Below, piece by piece: positions 37,979-47,012 of a stretch of DNA of 64,000 bases. Under the pieces are notes generated by a model. The model was not told where the DNA came from. It ran no database searches and saw only the letters and a program-made list of their open reading frames with translations. The stretch comes from Alloalcanivorax profundimaris (GTDB lineage: Bacteria; Pseudomonadota; Gammaproteobacteria; Pseudomonadales; Alcanivoracaceae), in assembly GCF_015265435.1 (NCBI RefSeq), contig NZ_JABJWH010000040.1, positions 62,001 to 126,000 on the forward strand, written 5' to 3'. Every line of letters begins with the position of its first letter. The stretch's first letter is position 1. Position numbers and translations under genes: made by a program.

Positions 37979-39169
37979 GTGGACGCCGATTTTCAGCGCA
38001 TCAAGCGCCTGCCACCCTATGTCTTCAACATCGTCGGCGAGTTGAAGATGGCGGCGCGCGCGCGCGGCGAGGACATCATCGATTTCGGCATGGGCAACCC
38101 GGATCAGCCGACCCCGAAGCACATCGTCGACAAGCTTACCGAGGCGGCCCAGCGCGGCGACACCCACCGCTACTCCCAGTCCCGGGGCATCCCGCGCCTG
38201 CGCAAGGCGATCAGCGACTGGTACCGGCGCCGTTATGAGGTGGAGCTGGACCCGGAATCCGAGGCCATCGTCACCATCGGCTCCAAGGAGGGCCTGGCGC
38301 ACCTGGCCCTGGCCACCATGGGGCCCGGCGACACCGTGCTGGTGCCCAACCCCAGCTATCCGATCCACCCCTATGGCTTCGTGATCGCCAACGCGGACAT
38401 CCGTCACGTGCCGTTGGTGCCGGGGGTGGATTTCTTCGAGGAACTGGTGCGCGCCATCAAGGAAGCCTGGCCCAAGCCCAAGCTGCTGGTGCTGAATTTC
38501 CCCGGCAACCCCACCGCCCAGTGCGTCGATCTGGCGTTTTTCGAGAAGGTGGTGGCCATCGCCCGGGAATACGGTATCTGGGTGGTGCACGACATCGCCT
38601 ACGCGGACATCGTGTTCGACGGCTACAAGGCGCCGTCGATTCTGCAGGTGGAGGGCGCCCGGGACGTGGCGGTGGAATTCTTCTCCCTGTCCAAGAGTTA
38701 CAATATGCCCGGCTGGCGGGTGGGCTTCTGCTGTGGCAACAAGGAGCTGATCCACGCCCTGGCGCGCATCAAGTCCTACCTGGACTACGGCACTTTCACG
38801 CCGATCCAGGTGGCGGCCATCGCCGCCCTGGAGGGCGACCAGAGCTGCGTCGAGGAAATCCGCGATCTTTACCAGCGGCGCCGGGACGTGCTCTGCGACG
38901 GCCTCGACGACCTGGGCTGGACGGTGGAAAAACCCCGCGCCACCATGTTTGTCTGGGCGCCGCTGCCGGAGCCCTATCGGGAGCTGGGCTCCCTGGAATT
39001 CTCCAAGAAACTGCTGCGCGAGGCGGGCGTGGCGGTGTCGCCAGGCATCGGCTTCGGCGACTACGGCGACGACCATGTGCGCTTCGCCCTGATTGAGAAT
39101 GAACAACGCACCCGGCAGGCGCTGCGCGGCATCAAGAAGATGTTCCGCGCCGACGGCCTGCTGGACTGA
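37979..39169 (+). CDS. alaC: AlaC-type aminotransferase (alanine/glutamate-pyruvate)
   Basis: A 396-residue PLP-dependent class I/II aminotransferase. It has [16 protein letters not shown], the [12 protein letters not shown] loop, NFPGNPTAQ, and the PLP Lys239 in [15 protein letters not shown]; the C-terminal Arg is near [10 protein letters not shown]. The family makes alanine from pyruvate and glutamate in E. coli. The start is a GTG at 37979 with AAGG seven bases before. It lies between dsbC and hom, an insertion seen in some relatives, and starts the amino-acid operon here, 15 bases before hom. Confidence 0.9.
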   Translation: MDADFQRIKRLPPYVFNIVGELKMAARARGEDIIDFGMGNPDQPTPKHIVDKLTEAAQRGDTHRYSQSRGIPRLRKAISDWYRRRYEVELDPESEAIVTIGSKEGLAHLALATMGPGDTVLVPNPSYPIHPYGFVIANADIRHVPLVPGVDFFEELVRAIKEAWPKPKLLVLNFPGNPTAQCVDLAFFEKVVAIAREYGIWVVHDIAYADIVFDGYKAPSILQVEGARDVAVEFFSLSKSYNMPGWRVGFCCGNKELIHALARIKSYLDYGTFTPIQVAAIAALEGDQSCVEEIRDLYQRRRDVLCDGLDDLGWTVEKPRATMFVWAPLPEPYRELGSLEFSKKLLREAGVAVSPGIGFGDYGDDHVRFALIENEQRTRQALRGIKKMFRADGLLD

Positions 39170-39184
39170 TCGAGAGGAAAGCAC

Positions 39185-40486
39185 GTGAATCCGGTAAAGG
39201 TCGGCATCGCGGGTCTGGGCACGGTGGGCTCGGGCACGGTCAACGTTCTGCAACGCAATGCCCAGGAAATCGCGCGGCGGGTGGGGCGCCCCATCGAGAT
39301 CGCCCACATCGGCGCGCGCCGCGATAATCCGGAGTGCGACATCAGTGGCATCCGTGTGTCCCGGGATATTTTCGCCGTCGCCACGGACCCGGCGGTGGAC
39401 ATCCTGGTGGAGCTGATCGGTGGCATCGACACCGCCCGCGAGCTGGTGCTCACCGCCATCAAGAACGGCAAGCACATCGTCACCGCCAACAAGGCGCTGA
39501 TCGCGGAGCACGGCAACGAGATCTTCCAGGCCGCCCACGACAACGGCGTGGACGTGGCCTTCGAAGCGGCGGTGGCCGGCGGCATTCCGATTCTGAAATC
39601 CCTGGGCGAGGGCCTCGCCGCCAACCACATCAACTGGGTGGCGGGCATCATCAACGGCACCGGCAACTACATTCTCACCGAGATGGAGCAGGGCAACCGG
39701 CCCTTCGCCGAGGTGCTCAAGGAAGCCCAGGAGCTGGGCTACGCCGAAGCCGACCCCACCTTCGACGTGGAAGGCGTGGACGCGGCCCACAAGCTCACCA
39801 TCATCGCCTCCATCGCGTTCGGGATTCCGCTGCAGTTCTCCAAGGTGTACATGGAGGGCATCGGCCGCATCACCATCGAGGACGTGAAAAGCGCCGCCCG
39901 GTTCGGCTACCGCATCAAGCACCTGGGCATCGCCAAGGACACCGGCCACGGCATCGAGCTGCGCGTGCACCCGACGCTGATTCCCATCGAGACCATGCTG
40001 TCGGCGGTGAACGGCGTGATGAACGCGATCATGATCGACGGCGACGCCGTCGGGCCGACCATGTATTACGGCGCCGGCGCCGGCGCCGAACCCACCGCCT
40101 CGGCGGTGGTGGCGGACATCATCGAAATGGGCCGCGCGCTGACCGTGGACCACGAGGAGCGGGTGCCCTACCTGGGCTTCCACGCCGATCAGATGTCCGA
40201 CGAGCAGATTCTCACCATCGACGACGTGTCGTGCAGCTTCTACCTGCGCCTGCACGTGCAGGACAAGCCCGGCGTGCTGGCGGATGTCACCCGCATCCTC
40301 AGCGACAACCGCGTCAGCATCGAGGCCATGGTGCAGAAGGAAACCGAGGAGGGCCTGGTGCCCATCGTGATGATGACCCACAGGGTGCTGGAAGGGGACA
40401 TGAACGCCGCCCTGGCCCGCATCGCCGCCCTGGACACCGTGGACAAGAACATCATGCGCATCCGCGTGGAAACGCTGGACGCCTGA
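39185..40486 (+). CDS. hom: Homoserine dehydrogenase
   Basis: The 433-residue monofunctional enzyme reduces aspartate semialdehyde to homoserine. It shows the NAD(P) fold [17 protein letters not shown] at the N-terminus, [11 protein letters not shown], the substrate site [15 protein letters not shown] and [17 protein letters not shown], and a C-terminal ACT domain (about 350-425, [17 protein letters not shown]) for threonine feedback. The start is a GTG after GAGAGGAAAG. It is followed by thrC 20 bases later. Confidence 0.96.
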   Translation: MNPVKVGIAGLGTVGSGTVNVLQRNAQEIARRVGRPIEIAHIGARRDNPECDISGIRVSRDIFAVATDPAVDILVELIGGIDTARELVLTAIKNGKHIVTANKALIAEHGNEIFQAAHDNGVDVAFEAAVAGGIPILKSLGEGLAANHINWVAGIINGTGNYILTEMEQGNRPFAEVLKEAQELGYAEADPTFDVEGVDAAHKLTIIASIAFGIPLQFSKVYMEGIGRITIEDVKSAARFGYRIKHLGIAKDTGHGIELRVHPTLIPIETMLSAVNGVMNAIMIDGDAVGPTMYYGAGAGAEPTASAVVADIIEMGRALTVDHEERVPYLGFHADQMSDEQILTIDDVSCSFYLRLHVQDKPGVLADVTRILSDNRVSIEAMVQKETEEGLVPIVMMTHRVLEGDMNAALARIAALDTVDKNIMRIRVETLDA

Positions 40487-40506
40487 GACGCGAGAGAGAC
40501 GACGAC

Positions 40507-41601
40507 ATGCCATTCCGTGACCGCTACACCGGCCTGATCAACCGCTACCGGGATCACCTGCCGGTGAACGACGACACCCCGATCATCAGCCTCGGCGAGG
40601 GCAACACCCCGCTGATCCGGCTCAAGAACATCCCGCGCCTGCTCGGCAAGGACGTGGACATCTACGTCAAGTACGAAGGCCTCAACCCCACCGGTTCCTT
40701 CAAGGACCGGGGCATGACCATGGCCGTGACCAAGGCGGTGGAAGAGGGCAGCAACGCCATCATCTGCGCCTCCACCGGCAACACCTCGGCGGCGGCGGCG
40801 GCCTACGCGGCGCGCGCCGGCATCACCGCCTTCGTGATCATTCCGGAGGGCAAGATCGCCATGGGCAAGCTGGCCCAGGCGATGATGTACGGCGCCGTGA
40901 TCATGCAGATCCGCGGCAACTTCGACCAGGGCATGCAACTGGTCAAGGACGTGGCCGAGACGTCGCCGGTGACGGTGGTCAACTCGGTCAACCCCTACCG
41001 CCTGCAGGGCCAGAAAACCGCCGCCTTCGAGATCATCGAGGAGCTTGGTCGCGCCCCGGATTACCACTGCCTGCCGGTGGGCAACGCGGGCAACATCAGC
41101 GCCCACTGGATGGGCTACAGCGAGTACCACAAGAGCGGCGTGGTCAGCGCCGCCCCCAAGATGGTGGGTTACCAGGCCAACGGCGCCGCCCCCTTCCTGC
41201 GTGGCGCGCCGGTGCGGGATCCGGAAACCGTGGCCACCGCCATCCGCATCGGCAATCCGCAGTCCTGGGACAAGGCCTGGACGGTGCGGAAGGAATCCGG
41301 CGGCTGGTTCGATGAACTGGCCGACGAGGAGATCCTGGCGGCGCAGAAAATGCTGGCGGAGAAAGAAGGCGTGTTCTGCGAACCGGCCTCCGCCGCGTCC
41401 ATCGGTGGCGCCATGCGCGATATTCGCGCCGGTAAAATCGCCGAGGGCAGCACCGTGGTCTGCACGCTCACCGGCAACGGTCTCAAGGACCCGGACACCG
41501 CCATCGAGCAGTGCCGCGAGGACCTGCAAAAAGGCTCGCGCATGGTCACCATCGAGGCCGAGCTGGACGCCGTGCGCGACGCCATCGTTAATAATATGTG
41601 A
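40507..41601 (+). CDS. thrC: Threonine synthase
   Basis: The 364-residue PLP enzyme converts O-phosphohomoserine to threonine. The PLP Lys66 is in [11 protein letters not shown], with [19 protein letters not shown] (about 90-108) and [13 protein letters not shown] near the end. The compact length matches the short thrC family of Pseudomonas-type bacteria and Bacillus rather than the longer enterobacterial type. It is the last gene of the alaC-hom-thrC run and is followed by a good terminator. Confidence 0.95.
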   Translation: MPFRDRYTGLINRYRDHLPVNDDTPIISLGEGNTPLIRLKNIPRLLGKDVDIYVKYEGLNPTGSFKDRGMTMAVTKAVEEGSNAIICASTGNTSAAAAAYAARAGITAFVIIPEGKIAMGKLAQAMMYGAVIMQIRGNFDQGMQLVKDVAETSPVTVVNSVNPYRLQGQKTAAFEIIEELGRAPDYHCLPVGNAGNISAHWMGYSEYHKSGVVSAAPKMVGYQANGAAPFLRGAPVRDPETVATAIRIGNPQSWDKAWTVRKESGGWFDELADEEILAAQKMLAEKEGVFCEPASAASIGGAMRDIRAGKIAEGSTVVCTLTGNGLKDPDTAIEQCREDLQKGSRMVTIEAELDAVRDAIVNNM

Positions 41602-41629
41602 TGTCAACCCGGTTTACGTAACGACCCGG

Positions 41630-41655
41630 AGCGCGGCTTTTCAGCCGCGCTTTTT
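41630..41655 (+). terminator. Rho-independent terminator after thrC
   Basis: AGCGCGGCT (41630-41638), loop TTTC, AGCCGCGCT (41643-41651), then a T run. It lies 29 bases past the thrC stop. Confidence 0.92.
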
Positions 41656-41788
41656 ATTTGTTTTATCGCGACAAATTTTCTCTTGAACGATTGAGTTCCC
41701 GGCATTTTGCAATCTTTTTCCATTGCCGGAAACCCGCGTTTTTCCAGCATTTCATTGCGCAAAGTCTGATCAAAAAAATGTCGACGAT

Positions 41789-41816
41789 TTGACATCGGCA
41801 CGCTGATCTTTAGGCT
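41789..41816 (+). promoter_or_regulatory. Likely promoter of the outer-membrane protein gene
   Basis: A consensus -35, TTGACA (41789-41794), lies 16 bases before TAGGCT (41811-41816, three of six), about 30 bases before the ATG. The region 41656-41788 is AT-rich with no gene. Confidence 0.45.
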
Positions 41817-41845
41817 TTCGCATACCTTCTGCTGGGGAGACGAGA

Positions 41846-42970
41846 ATGAGAAGCTCTATTATCAAAATGCCCGCGATGGGCTTGATCGCGGCATCCGCCG
41901 CCTTTGTACCCATGACCGCGCAAGCCGGCGCGGAACTCAGTGCCGGTGTTTGGTGGGTCTACCAGAATGTCACCGATGCTCAAGGTGGCGACAGTGAAGT
42001 GCTGGATAACGAGACTGGCGGCAGCTTCGCCGATCCCTCTCTGATCATCTACGCTGATGATGATGGCAGCTATGGCCCCTGGCACTTCAGCGCTGAAACC
42101 CGGTTCGGTACCGGTTCCTTTACCAATACCGCTAGCAACAACAGCGGCGACAATATGACCGTTCACAAGGCCTGGATCGGTTATGACGTTACTGATGACA
42201 GCAGCCTTAAAATTGGTAAGAGTCAGGTGCCCTTCGGTTGGAAAACCGTTAACTTTTGGCCCGGCGATGGGGTGCAGGGCGGTTACGGCGACCAGATGGA
42301 CGTGGGCCTGAAATACAGCGCCGACGCCGAAGGCGGCATCCATTACGATGTCGCTTATTATCACCAGGACGACTGGGGTGAGGATTCCACCGATACCGTG
42401 GATGATAATAACCATTGGGGTTCCAGCGATACCTACCGCAAAATCAAAACCGGTGTGGTGAACCTGGATTGGAACTTCATGGAAGGCCATACCGTCGGGA
42501 TCTCCGGCCAATATGGGCGCATGCAGGATCTGGCTGCCGCTAGTGCCGCCAACCGCAACGACGAAGGCACCCACCAGGCCTACGACCTGCACTACATGTT
42601 CGAGAAGGGCAACTGGTCCGCCAAATACCGCTTCATTCACGCCGAGCGTGATTTCAGCGGCATGGACGCCTTCCTGGCTTCCGGAGACGCGCCGGCGGAC
42701 GAGGAAGTGGAAACCCAGCGTCACGTGGCGGAACTGGGTTATAACCACGAAAACTGGTTTTATTACATTGATGCGGGTATTGCCAGCACCGACACGACCG
42801 GTAATGACGCCGACGATGTCACGTACTTCGCCCCCGGTGTGCGTTACCAATATGGGCCGGGCTGGATTTATTTCGAATACCTGCAATCCGATGGCGATAT
42901 CAACGGGGCTGGCGACGTGTATGAATTCGACTTTGATGCCCTCTACGTCGCTTTCGACTTCTACTTCTAA
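41846..42970 (+). CDS. Outer-membrane beta-barrel protein (porin-like)
   Basis: The 374-residue protein has a signal peptide (about 1-28, ending TAQAGA) and alternating strand patterns throughout, ending in YVAFDFYF with the terminal Phe that guides BAM insertion. It has acidic loops and many Tyr/Trp/Gly, the features of a general or anion/phosphate-type porin, but I do not recognise the exact family. GGGGAGACGAGA precedes the ATG. Codon use is slightly less GC-extreme than in the neighbours, fitting a highly expressed gene. It is followed by the BCCT gene after 176 bases. Confidence 0.82.
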   Translation: MRSSIIKMPAMGLIAASAAFVPMTAQAGAELSAGVWWVYQNVTDAQGGDSEVLDNETGGSFADPSLIIYADDDGSYGPWHFSAETRFGTGSFTNTASNNSGDNMTVHKAWIGYDVTDDSSLKIGKSQVPFGWKTVNFWPGDGVQGGYGDQMDVGLKYSADAEGGIHYDVAYYHQDDWGEDSTDTVDDNNHWGSSDTYRKIKTGVVNLDWNFMEGHTVGISGQYGRMQDLAAASAANRNDEGTHQAYDLHYMFEKGNWSAKYRFIHAERDFSGMDAFLASGDAPADEEVETQRHVAELGYNHENWFYYIDAGIASTDTTGNDADDVTYFAPGVRYQYGPGWIYFEYLQSDGDINGAGDVYEFDFDALYVAFDFYF

Positions 42971-42991
42971 GCGACGGCACGTCGACCACCG

Positions 42992-43011
42992 GCCGGCCCT
43001 TCCGGGCCGGC
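42992..43011 (+). terminator. Stem-loop after the outer-membrane protein gene
   Basis: GCCGGCCC (42992-42999), loop TTCC, GGGCCGGC (43004-43011): a strong stem but no T run, 22 bases after the stop. It may protect the 3' end or act as a weak terminator. Confidence 0.45.
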
Positions 43012-43030
43012 ATTCCGGGGTCCGGCGTGC

Positions 43031-43066
43031 ACACGCATGGTTATCCACGCGGGTAATCATGCGTGT
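43031..43066 (+). promoter_or_regulatory. Long inverted repeat upstream of the BCCT carrier gene
   Basis: ACACGCATGGTTA (43031-43043) and TAATCATGCGTGT (43054-43066) match at 12 of 13 positions around a ten-base loop, 80 bases before the carrier start. It could be an operator for a dimeric regulator or an RNA stem controlling carrier expression. Confidence 0.55.
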
Positions 43067-43146
43067 CCACTCCGGGCCGTTCCGTGCGGACCCTCCTTAC
43101 TTGATTTCCCGATTCGGTCCGCGCATGACGCAATAGGAGTCATGCC

Positions 43147-44715
43147 ATGAGCGTGGAATACGAAACAGACTATGAAGTAGGGCAGGATAATGTGCAGGTC
43201 CTGGGCATGGACATGCACAATCCGGTCTTCTTCATCAGCGCGGTGCTGATCCTGGCTTTCGTGATCGGTACCCTGATTTTCCCTGAAAGCGCGAACAGCG
43301 CCCTGGCCGGTGCCAAAGGCTGGGCGATCGAAAACTTCGACTGGCTGTTCATGCTCGGCGCCAACATCTTCGTGGTGTTCTGCGTCGCCCTGATCTTCCT
43401 GCCGGTGGGGCGCATCCGCCTCGGTGGTCAGGACGCCAAACCCAGCTTCTCCACACTGTCCTGGTTCGCGATGCTGTTCGCCGCCGGCATGGGCATCGGT
43501 CTGATGTTCTGGAGCGTGGCGGAGCCCGTGGGCTACTACACCGACTGGTTCGGCACGCCGCTGAACGTGGACCCCAACACCCCGCAGGCGCTGGACGCCG
43601 CCCTGGGCGCGACCATGTACCACTGGGGCCTGCATCCGTGGGCGATCTACGGCGTGGTGGCGCTGTCCCTGGCGTTCTTCGCCTACAACAAGGGCATGCC
43701 GCTGACCATCCGCTCCGCCTTCTACCCGCTGCTCGGTGAGCGCTGCTGGGGCTGGGCCGGCCACCTCATCGACATCCTGGCGGTGCTGGCCACCATCTTC
43801 GGCCTGGCGACTTCCCTGGGGCTGGGCGCCAAGCAGGCCTCCGGCGGCCTGCATTTCCTGTTCGACACGCCCAACGCCATCAACGTGCAGATCGCCATCA
43901 TCACCGGCGTCACCGCCTGCGCGGTGCTGTCCGTGGTGCGCGGCCTGGACGGCGGCGTCAAACTGCTCAGTAACATCAACATGGGGCTGGCGGCGCTGCT
44001 GCTGCTGTTCGTGATGGTGACCGGTCCCACCCTGCTGATCTTCACCTCCATGGGGCAGACCGCGGTGGACTACGTCACCAACTTCGTGCCGCTCAGCAAC
44101 TGGGTGGGCCGCGAGGACCAGGGCTTCCTGCACGACTGGACCGTGTTCTACTGGGCCTGGTGGATTTCCTGGTCCCCGTTCGTGGGCATGTTCATCGCCC
44201 GGGTGTCCTACGGTCGCACCGTGCGGGAGTTCCTCACCGCCGTGCTGGTCGTGCCGACCGTGGTGACCATCGTATGGATGGCCACCTTTGGCGGCAGCGG
44301 CCTGGATCAGGTGGTTAACGGTGTCGGCCAGCTGGCCAACGGCATCGGTGAATCCTCCCTGGCCCTGTTCCAGATGCTGGAGCAACTGCCGCTGGCGGGC
44401 ATCACCTCCTTCCTGGCCATCGTGCTGGTGCTGGTGTTCTTCATCACCTCCTCGGACTCCGGTTCCCTGGTGATCGACTCCATCACCGCCGGCGGCAAGC
44501 TGGACGCCCCGGTGCCGCAGCGCATCTTCTGGGCGGTCATGGAAGGCCTGATCGCCGGCGCGCTGCTGTTCGGTGGCGGCAAGCAGGCCCTGGACGCGCT
44601 GCAGGCCGGCGCCATCACCACCGGCCTGCCGTTCACCGTGGTGCTGCTGCTGATGTGCATCAGCCTCTACAAAGGGCTGTCCGCGGAACGCAAGATGCTC
44701 AAGGCGGCCGCCTGA
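43147..44715 (+). CDS. BCCT-family glycine betaine/choline/carnitine carrier
   Basis: The 522-residue protein has twelve predicted helices and the BCCT motif FAAGMGIGLMFWSVAEPVGY (about 115-134), plus the substrate-box region FYWAWWISWSPFVGMFIAR, and SSDSGSLVIDSITAGGK. This family takes up compatible solutes with Na+ or H+. The Gly-Met-Gly-Ile-Gly stretch favours Na+-coupled betaine uptake as in BetP, but the ligand is not certain. The N-terminus is short, without the long regulatory tail of osmosensors. It is followed by a strong terminator. Confidence 0.92.
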   Translation: MSVEYETDYEVGQDNVQVLGMDMHNPVFFISAVLILAFVIGTLIFPESANSALAGAKGWAIENFDWLFMLGANIFVVFCVALIFLPVGRIRLGGQDAKPSFSTLSWFAMLFAAGMGIGLMFWSVAEPVGYYTDWFGTPLNVDPNTPQALDAALGATMYHWGLHPWAIYGVVALSLAFFAYNKGMPLTIRSAFYPLLGERCWGWAGHLIDILAVLATIFGLATSLGLGAKQASGGLHFLFDTPNAINVQIAIITGVTACAVLSVVRGLDGGVKLLSNINMGLAALLLLFVMVTGPTLLIFTSMGQTAVDYVTNFVPLSNWVGREDQGFLHDWTVFYWAWWISWSPFVGMFIARVSYGRTVREFLTAVLVVPTVVTIVWMATFGGSGLDQVVNGVGQLANGIGESSLALFQMLEQLPLAGITSFLAIVLVLVFFITSSDSGSLVIDSITAGGKLDAPVPQRIFWAVMEGLIAGALLFGGGKQALDALQAGAITTGLPFTVVLLLMCISLYKGLSAERKMLKAAA

Positions 44716-44760
44716 TCGGCCCCCCGAAGAGCATCAAGCAGCAATAGGCTGCACAAAGAA

Positions 44761-44787
44761 GGGCGCGTGAGAACGCGCCCTTTTTTT
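44761..44787 (+). terminator. Rho-independent terminator of the BCCT gene
   Basis: GGGCGCGT (44761-44768), loop GAGA, ACGCGCCC (44773-44780), then seven T residues. Confidence 0.95.
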
Positions 44788-44815
44788 GTGTGATGACCCG
44801 TCCTGAATCAAAGCG

Positions 44816-44895
44816 GTAGGAGCGACTTCAGTCGCGATCAACACCGTTGCCTGCTTCATCGCGACTGAAGCGGAGTGCCGCCCAGTCGCTCCTAC
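44816..44895. repeat. Inverted pair of palindromic REP-like repeats
   Basis: A short form (44816-44838, GTAGGAGCGACTTCAGTCGC then GAT) faces a long form (44858-44895) whose ends match it and whose middle carries the insert CGGAGTGCCGCCCA. The pair lies between convergent genes, as at 25691. Confidence 0.8.
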
Positions 44896-44908
44896 AAAAA
44901 ATCCCAAC

Positions 44909-46135
44909 CTACGAAGCGGCGGTCACCCGGTTGATGGTGTATTGCAGGTTGAGCAGCGCCGGCAGATGCGGGCCGATCAGCCCCTTGCCGGTGGTCAGCA
45001 GGGCGCCGCTCAGGGCCCGATCCGGGTCCGCCCAGCAATAGATGCTGATGAACCCCAGATGGCCGAAGGCACGCGGCGCCGACGGGCCGAACAGGCCGAT
45101 GCCCCGGTTGCCGAGCATGAAGCCCGGCGAGAAGGTGAGCGGCAGCATCAGGGTGCGGTCCAGGCGCGGCCGGCGCGAGGCCGGGGCGCGGGCGGCGGCC
45201 ACGGTGTCCGGGTCGAACACACGGTGGTCGCCCCAGCGGCCGCCGTCGAGCAGCATCTGGAAGAAGCGGCTTGCTTCCTCGGCGGTGGCGTAGAGGTTAC
45301 CCGCCGGCACCGTCACGTCCTGGAAGCGGTCGTCGTTGGTGACTTGCACCACCTCGTCCAGGGTGCCGCCCACGGCGTGGTTGAGAAACAGATCCACCAG
45401 TTTCAGGGGCACGCCGGTGGTCATGTCCCGGGCCCGTTCCGGGCCGGTGGCGCCGAAAGTGAAGTAGCGCATCCCCAGCGGCTGGCGGACCACCCGGTCC
45501 AGGGTGGCGTTAAGCGGCTCGCCGGTGACTTTCTCCACCACCGCACCGAGCACGAAGCCGGCGGTGATGGCGTGGTAGGCCTGGGTGCCCAGGGTGCTGG
45601 GCCGGGCCCGGCACAGAATGTCCAGGATATCGTCCGGGCGGTAGAGGATGTCCGGGTCCACCGGCCGGTCCGGGCGCGGGATACCGGCCCGGTGGGTGAG
45701 CATATGGCGCAGGGTGGTGCGGTGCTTGCCCTGGCGGCCGTAGTCCGGCAAATAGCGGCTGATCGGGTCGTCCAGGTTCAGCCGGCCCGTCTCGGCCAGG
45801 TGGTGCACCAGCATGGCGGTGATGGATTTCGAGGCGGAGAACAGGCAGACCGGCGTTTGCGGGGTCAGCAGGCGCTCGCTGACCGGGTCCGCGTAGCCCA
45901 GGGTACGATCCAGAATCACCTGGCCATTCCGGCGCAGGCACAGGGCGATGCCCGGGCTCATGCCGGTGCGGTACAGTCGCCGGGTGGCCTTCCAGATCGC
46001 CGCCACGTCGGTGTCCGCCAGCCCCGCCTCGCCGGCCGGGACCTCGGCGCCGATACCGGTGAGCCGGTCCAGATCCCGGGGGATGGGGGTGCGCGTTTCA
46101 CACAGCAGGCGGTTGAGGCGGGGGCGTAATACCAT
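44909..46135 (-). CDS. Serine beta-lactamase-like hydrolase (esterase class C fold)
   Basis: The 408-residue protein has the SxxK motif SASK (100-103) and a closing HLGF motif, but YHA in place of YxN. This fits esterase-type members (EstB-like) more than penicillin-active ones. No signal peptide is visible, so it is probably cytoplasmic. It lies alone, convergent with the BCCT gene across a repeat pair and divergent from the Mpo1-like gene. The substrate is unknown. Confidence 0.82.
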   Translation of the reverse strand: MVLRPRLNRLLCETRTPIPRDLDRLTGIGAEVPAGEAGLADTDVAAIWKATRRLYRTGMSPGIALCLRRNGQVILDRTLGYADPVSERLLTPQTPVCLFSASKSITAMLVHHLAETGRLNLDDPISRYLPDYGRQGKHRTTLRHMLTHRAGIPRPDRPVDPDILYRPDDILDILCRARPSTLGTQAYHAITAGFVLGAVVEKVTGEPLNATLDRVVRQPLGMRYFTFGATGPERARDMTTGVPLKLVDLFLNHAVGGTLDEVVQVTNDDRFQDVTVPAGNLYATAEEASRFFQMLLDGGRWGDHRVFDPDTVAAARAPASRRPRLDRTLMLPLTFSPGFMLGNRGIGLFGPSAPRAFGHLGFISIYCWADPDRALSGALLTTGKGLIGPHLPALLNLQYTINRVTAAS

Positions 46136-46269
46136 GGGACATCCTGTTTACCCGGAGCGGAGAAGCCATTGTCCGCCTCCGCCAAACGTGGACAATGGCC
46201 GGAAGGACTCGCGGCTGGTCAGCCGCGCCAGTCGCCCGCGCGGGCCGCAACGAGAAGGGAGCAACCGCC

Positions 46270-46587
46270 ATGAACAGCGTCAAGCAATCCGATTTCCAGA
46301 GCTTCGAGGAGTTCTACCCCTATTACCTGCAGGAGCACAGCGACCCCACCTGCCGGCGGTTGCATTTCTTCGGCACCCTGGGGCTGTTCGCGGTGCTGTT
46401 GGGCGTATTGGTCACCGGTAATCCGTGGGGGCTGCTGCTGCTGCCGGTGGTGGGCTACGGGTTCGCCTGGGTGGGCCACTTCTTCTTCGAGAAGAACCGG
46501 CCGGCCACCTTCAAGCATCCCTGGTACAGCCTGGCCGGCGATTTCGTCATGTTCAAGGACATGCTGTCCGGGCGCATCCGCTGGTGA
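46270..46587 (+). CDS. Mpo1/DUF962-like small membrane protein
   Basis: The 105-residue protein carries the DUF962 pattern: FEEFYPYYLQEHSDPTCRRL (about 13-32), a two-helix membrane section, and GHFFFEKNRPATFKHPWYSL. Yeast Mpo1 is a dioxygenase acting on 2-hydroxy fatty acids with conserved His residues; the matching H of EHSDPTCRRLH and GHFFFEKN are seen here. GGGAG precedes the ATG. Its stop overlaps the haemoglobin GTG by four bases. Confidence 0.85.
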   Translation: MNSVKQSDFQSFEEFYPYYLQEHSDPTCRRLHFFGTLGLFAVLLGVLVTGNPWGLLLLPVVGYGFAWVGHFFFEKNRPATFKHPWYSLAGDFVMFKDMLSGRIRW

Positions 46588-47012
46588 GCGCGCCGCAACG
46601 CTTCATCCCCGGCCAGCCGCCCCGGCCCCGGGACGACACCAAGCCCGACCTGGACTCCCCGGAACAAGTGGAGCGCATGGTGGCGTTGTTCTACCAGCGG
46701 GTGCTGGCGGATCCGCTGCTGGCGCCGGTGTTCCTGGAGGTGGCGCGCATCGACCTGGATGCGCACCTGCCGTTGATCGCCGCCTACTGGAAGAAGCTGC
46801 TGCTCGGCGAGCCCGGCTACGACCGGCACATGATGGCCAAACATCGCGCCGTGCATGACCGCGAGCCGCTCACCGGCGCCCATCATGAGCGTTGGCTGAC
46901 GTTGTTCCATGCCAACCTGGACCGGCACTTCGACGGTCCGCAAACCGATCGCGCCCGCCTGATCAGCGCCCGGGTCATGCACAACCTTTACCACAACCTC
47001 TCGCGGATCTAG
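46584..47012 (+). CDS. Group III truncated haemoglobin
   Basis: The 142-residue protein starts at a GTG that overlaps the previous stop (GTGA). It has VERMVALFYQRVLADPLLAP, a central AAYWKKLLLGEPGYD, and the proximal His region HRAVHDREPLTGAHHERWL, which fit group III trHbs (Ctb-like). These bind oxygen, NO or peroxide. Translation coupled to an Mpo1-like oxygenase suggests a role in oxygen supply or protection, but that is inference. Its last bases overlap the end of the convergent DegP-type gene. Confidence 0.86.
   Translation: MSAPQRFIPGQPPRPRDDTKPDLDSPEQVERMVALFYQRVLADPLLAPVFLEVARIDLDAHLPLIAAYWKKLLLGEPGYDRHMMAKHRAVHDREPLTGAHHERWLTLFHANLDRHFDGPQTDRARLISARVMHNLYHNLSRI

Noticed and set aside
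41604-41801. A 65-codon minus-strand frame between thrC and the porin gene.
   Set aside because: It covers the thrC terminator and the porin promoter region and has no ribosome site.
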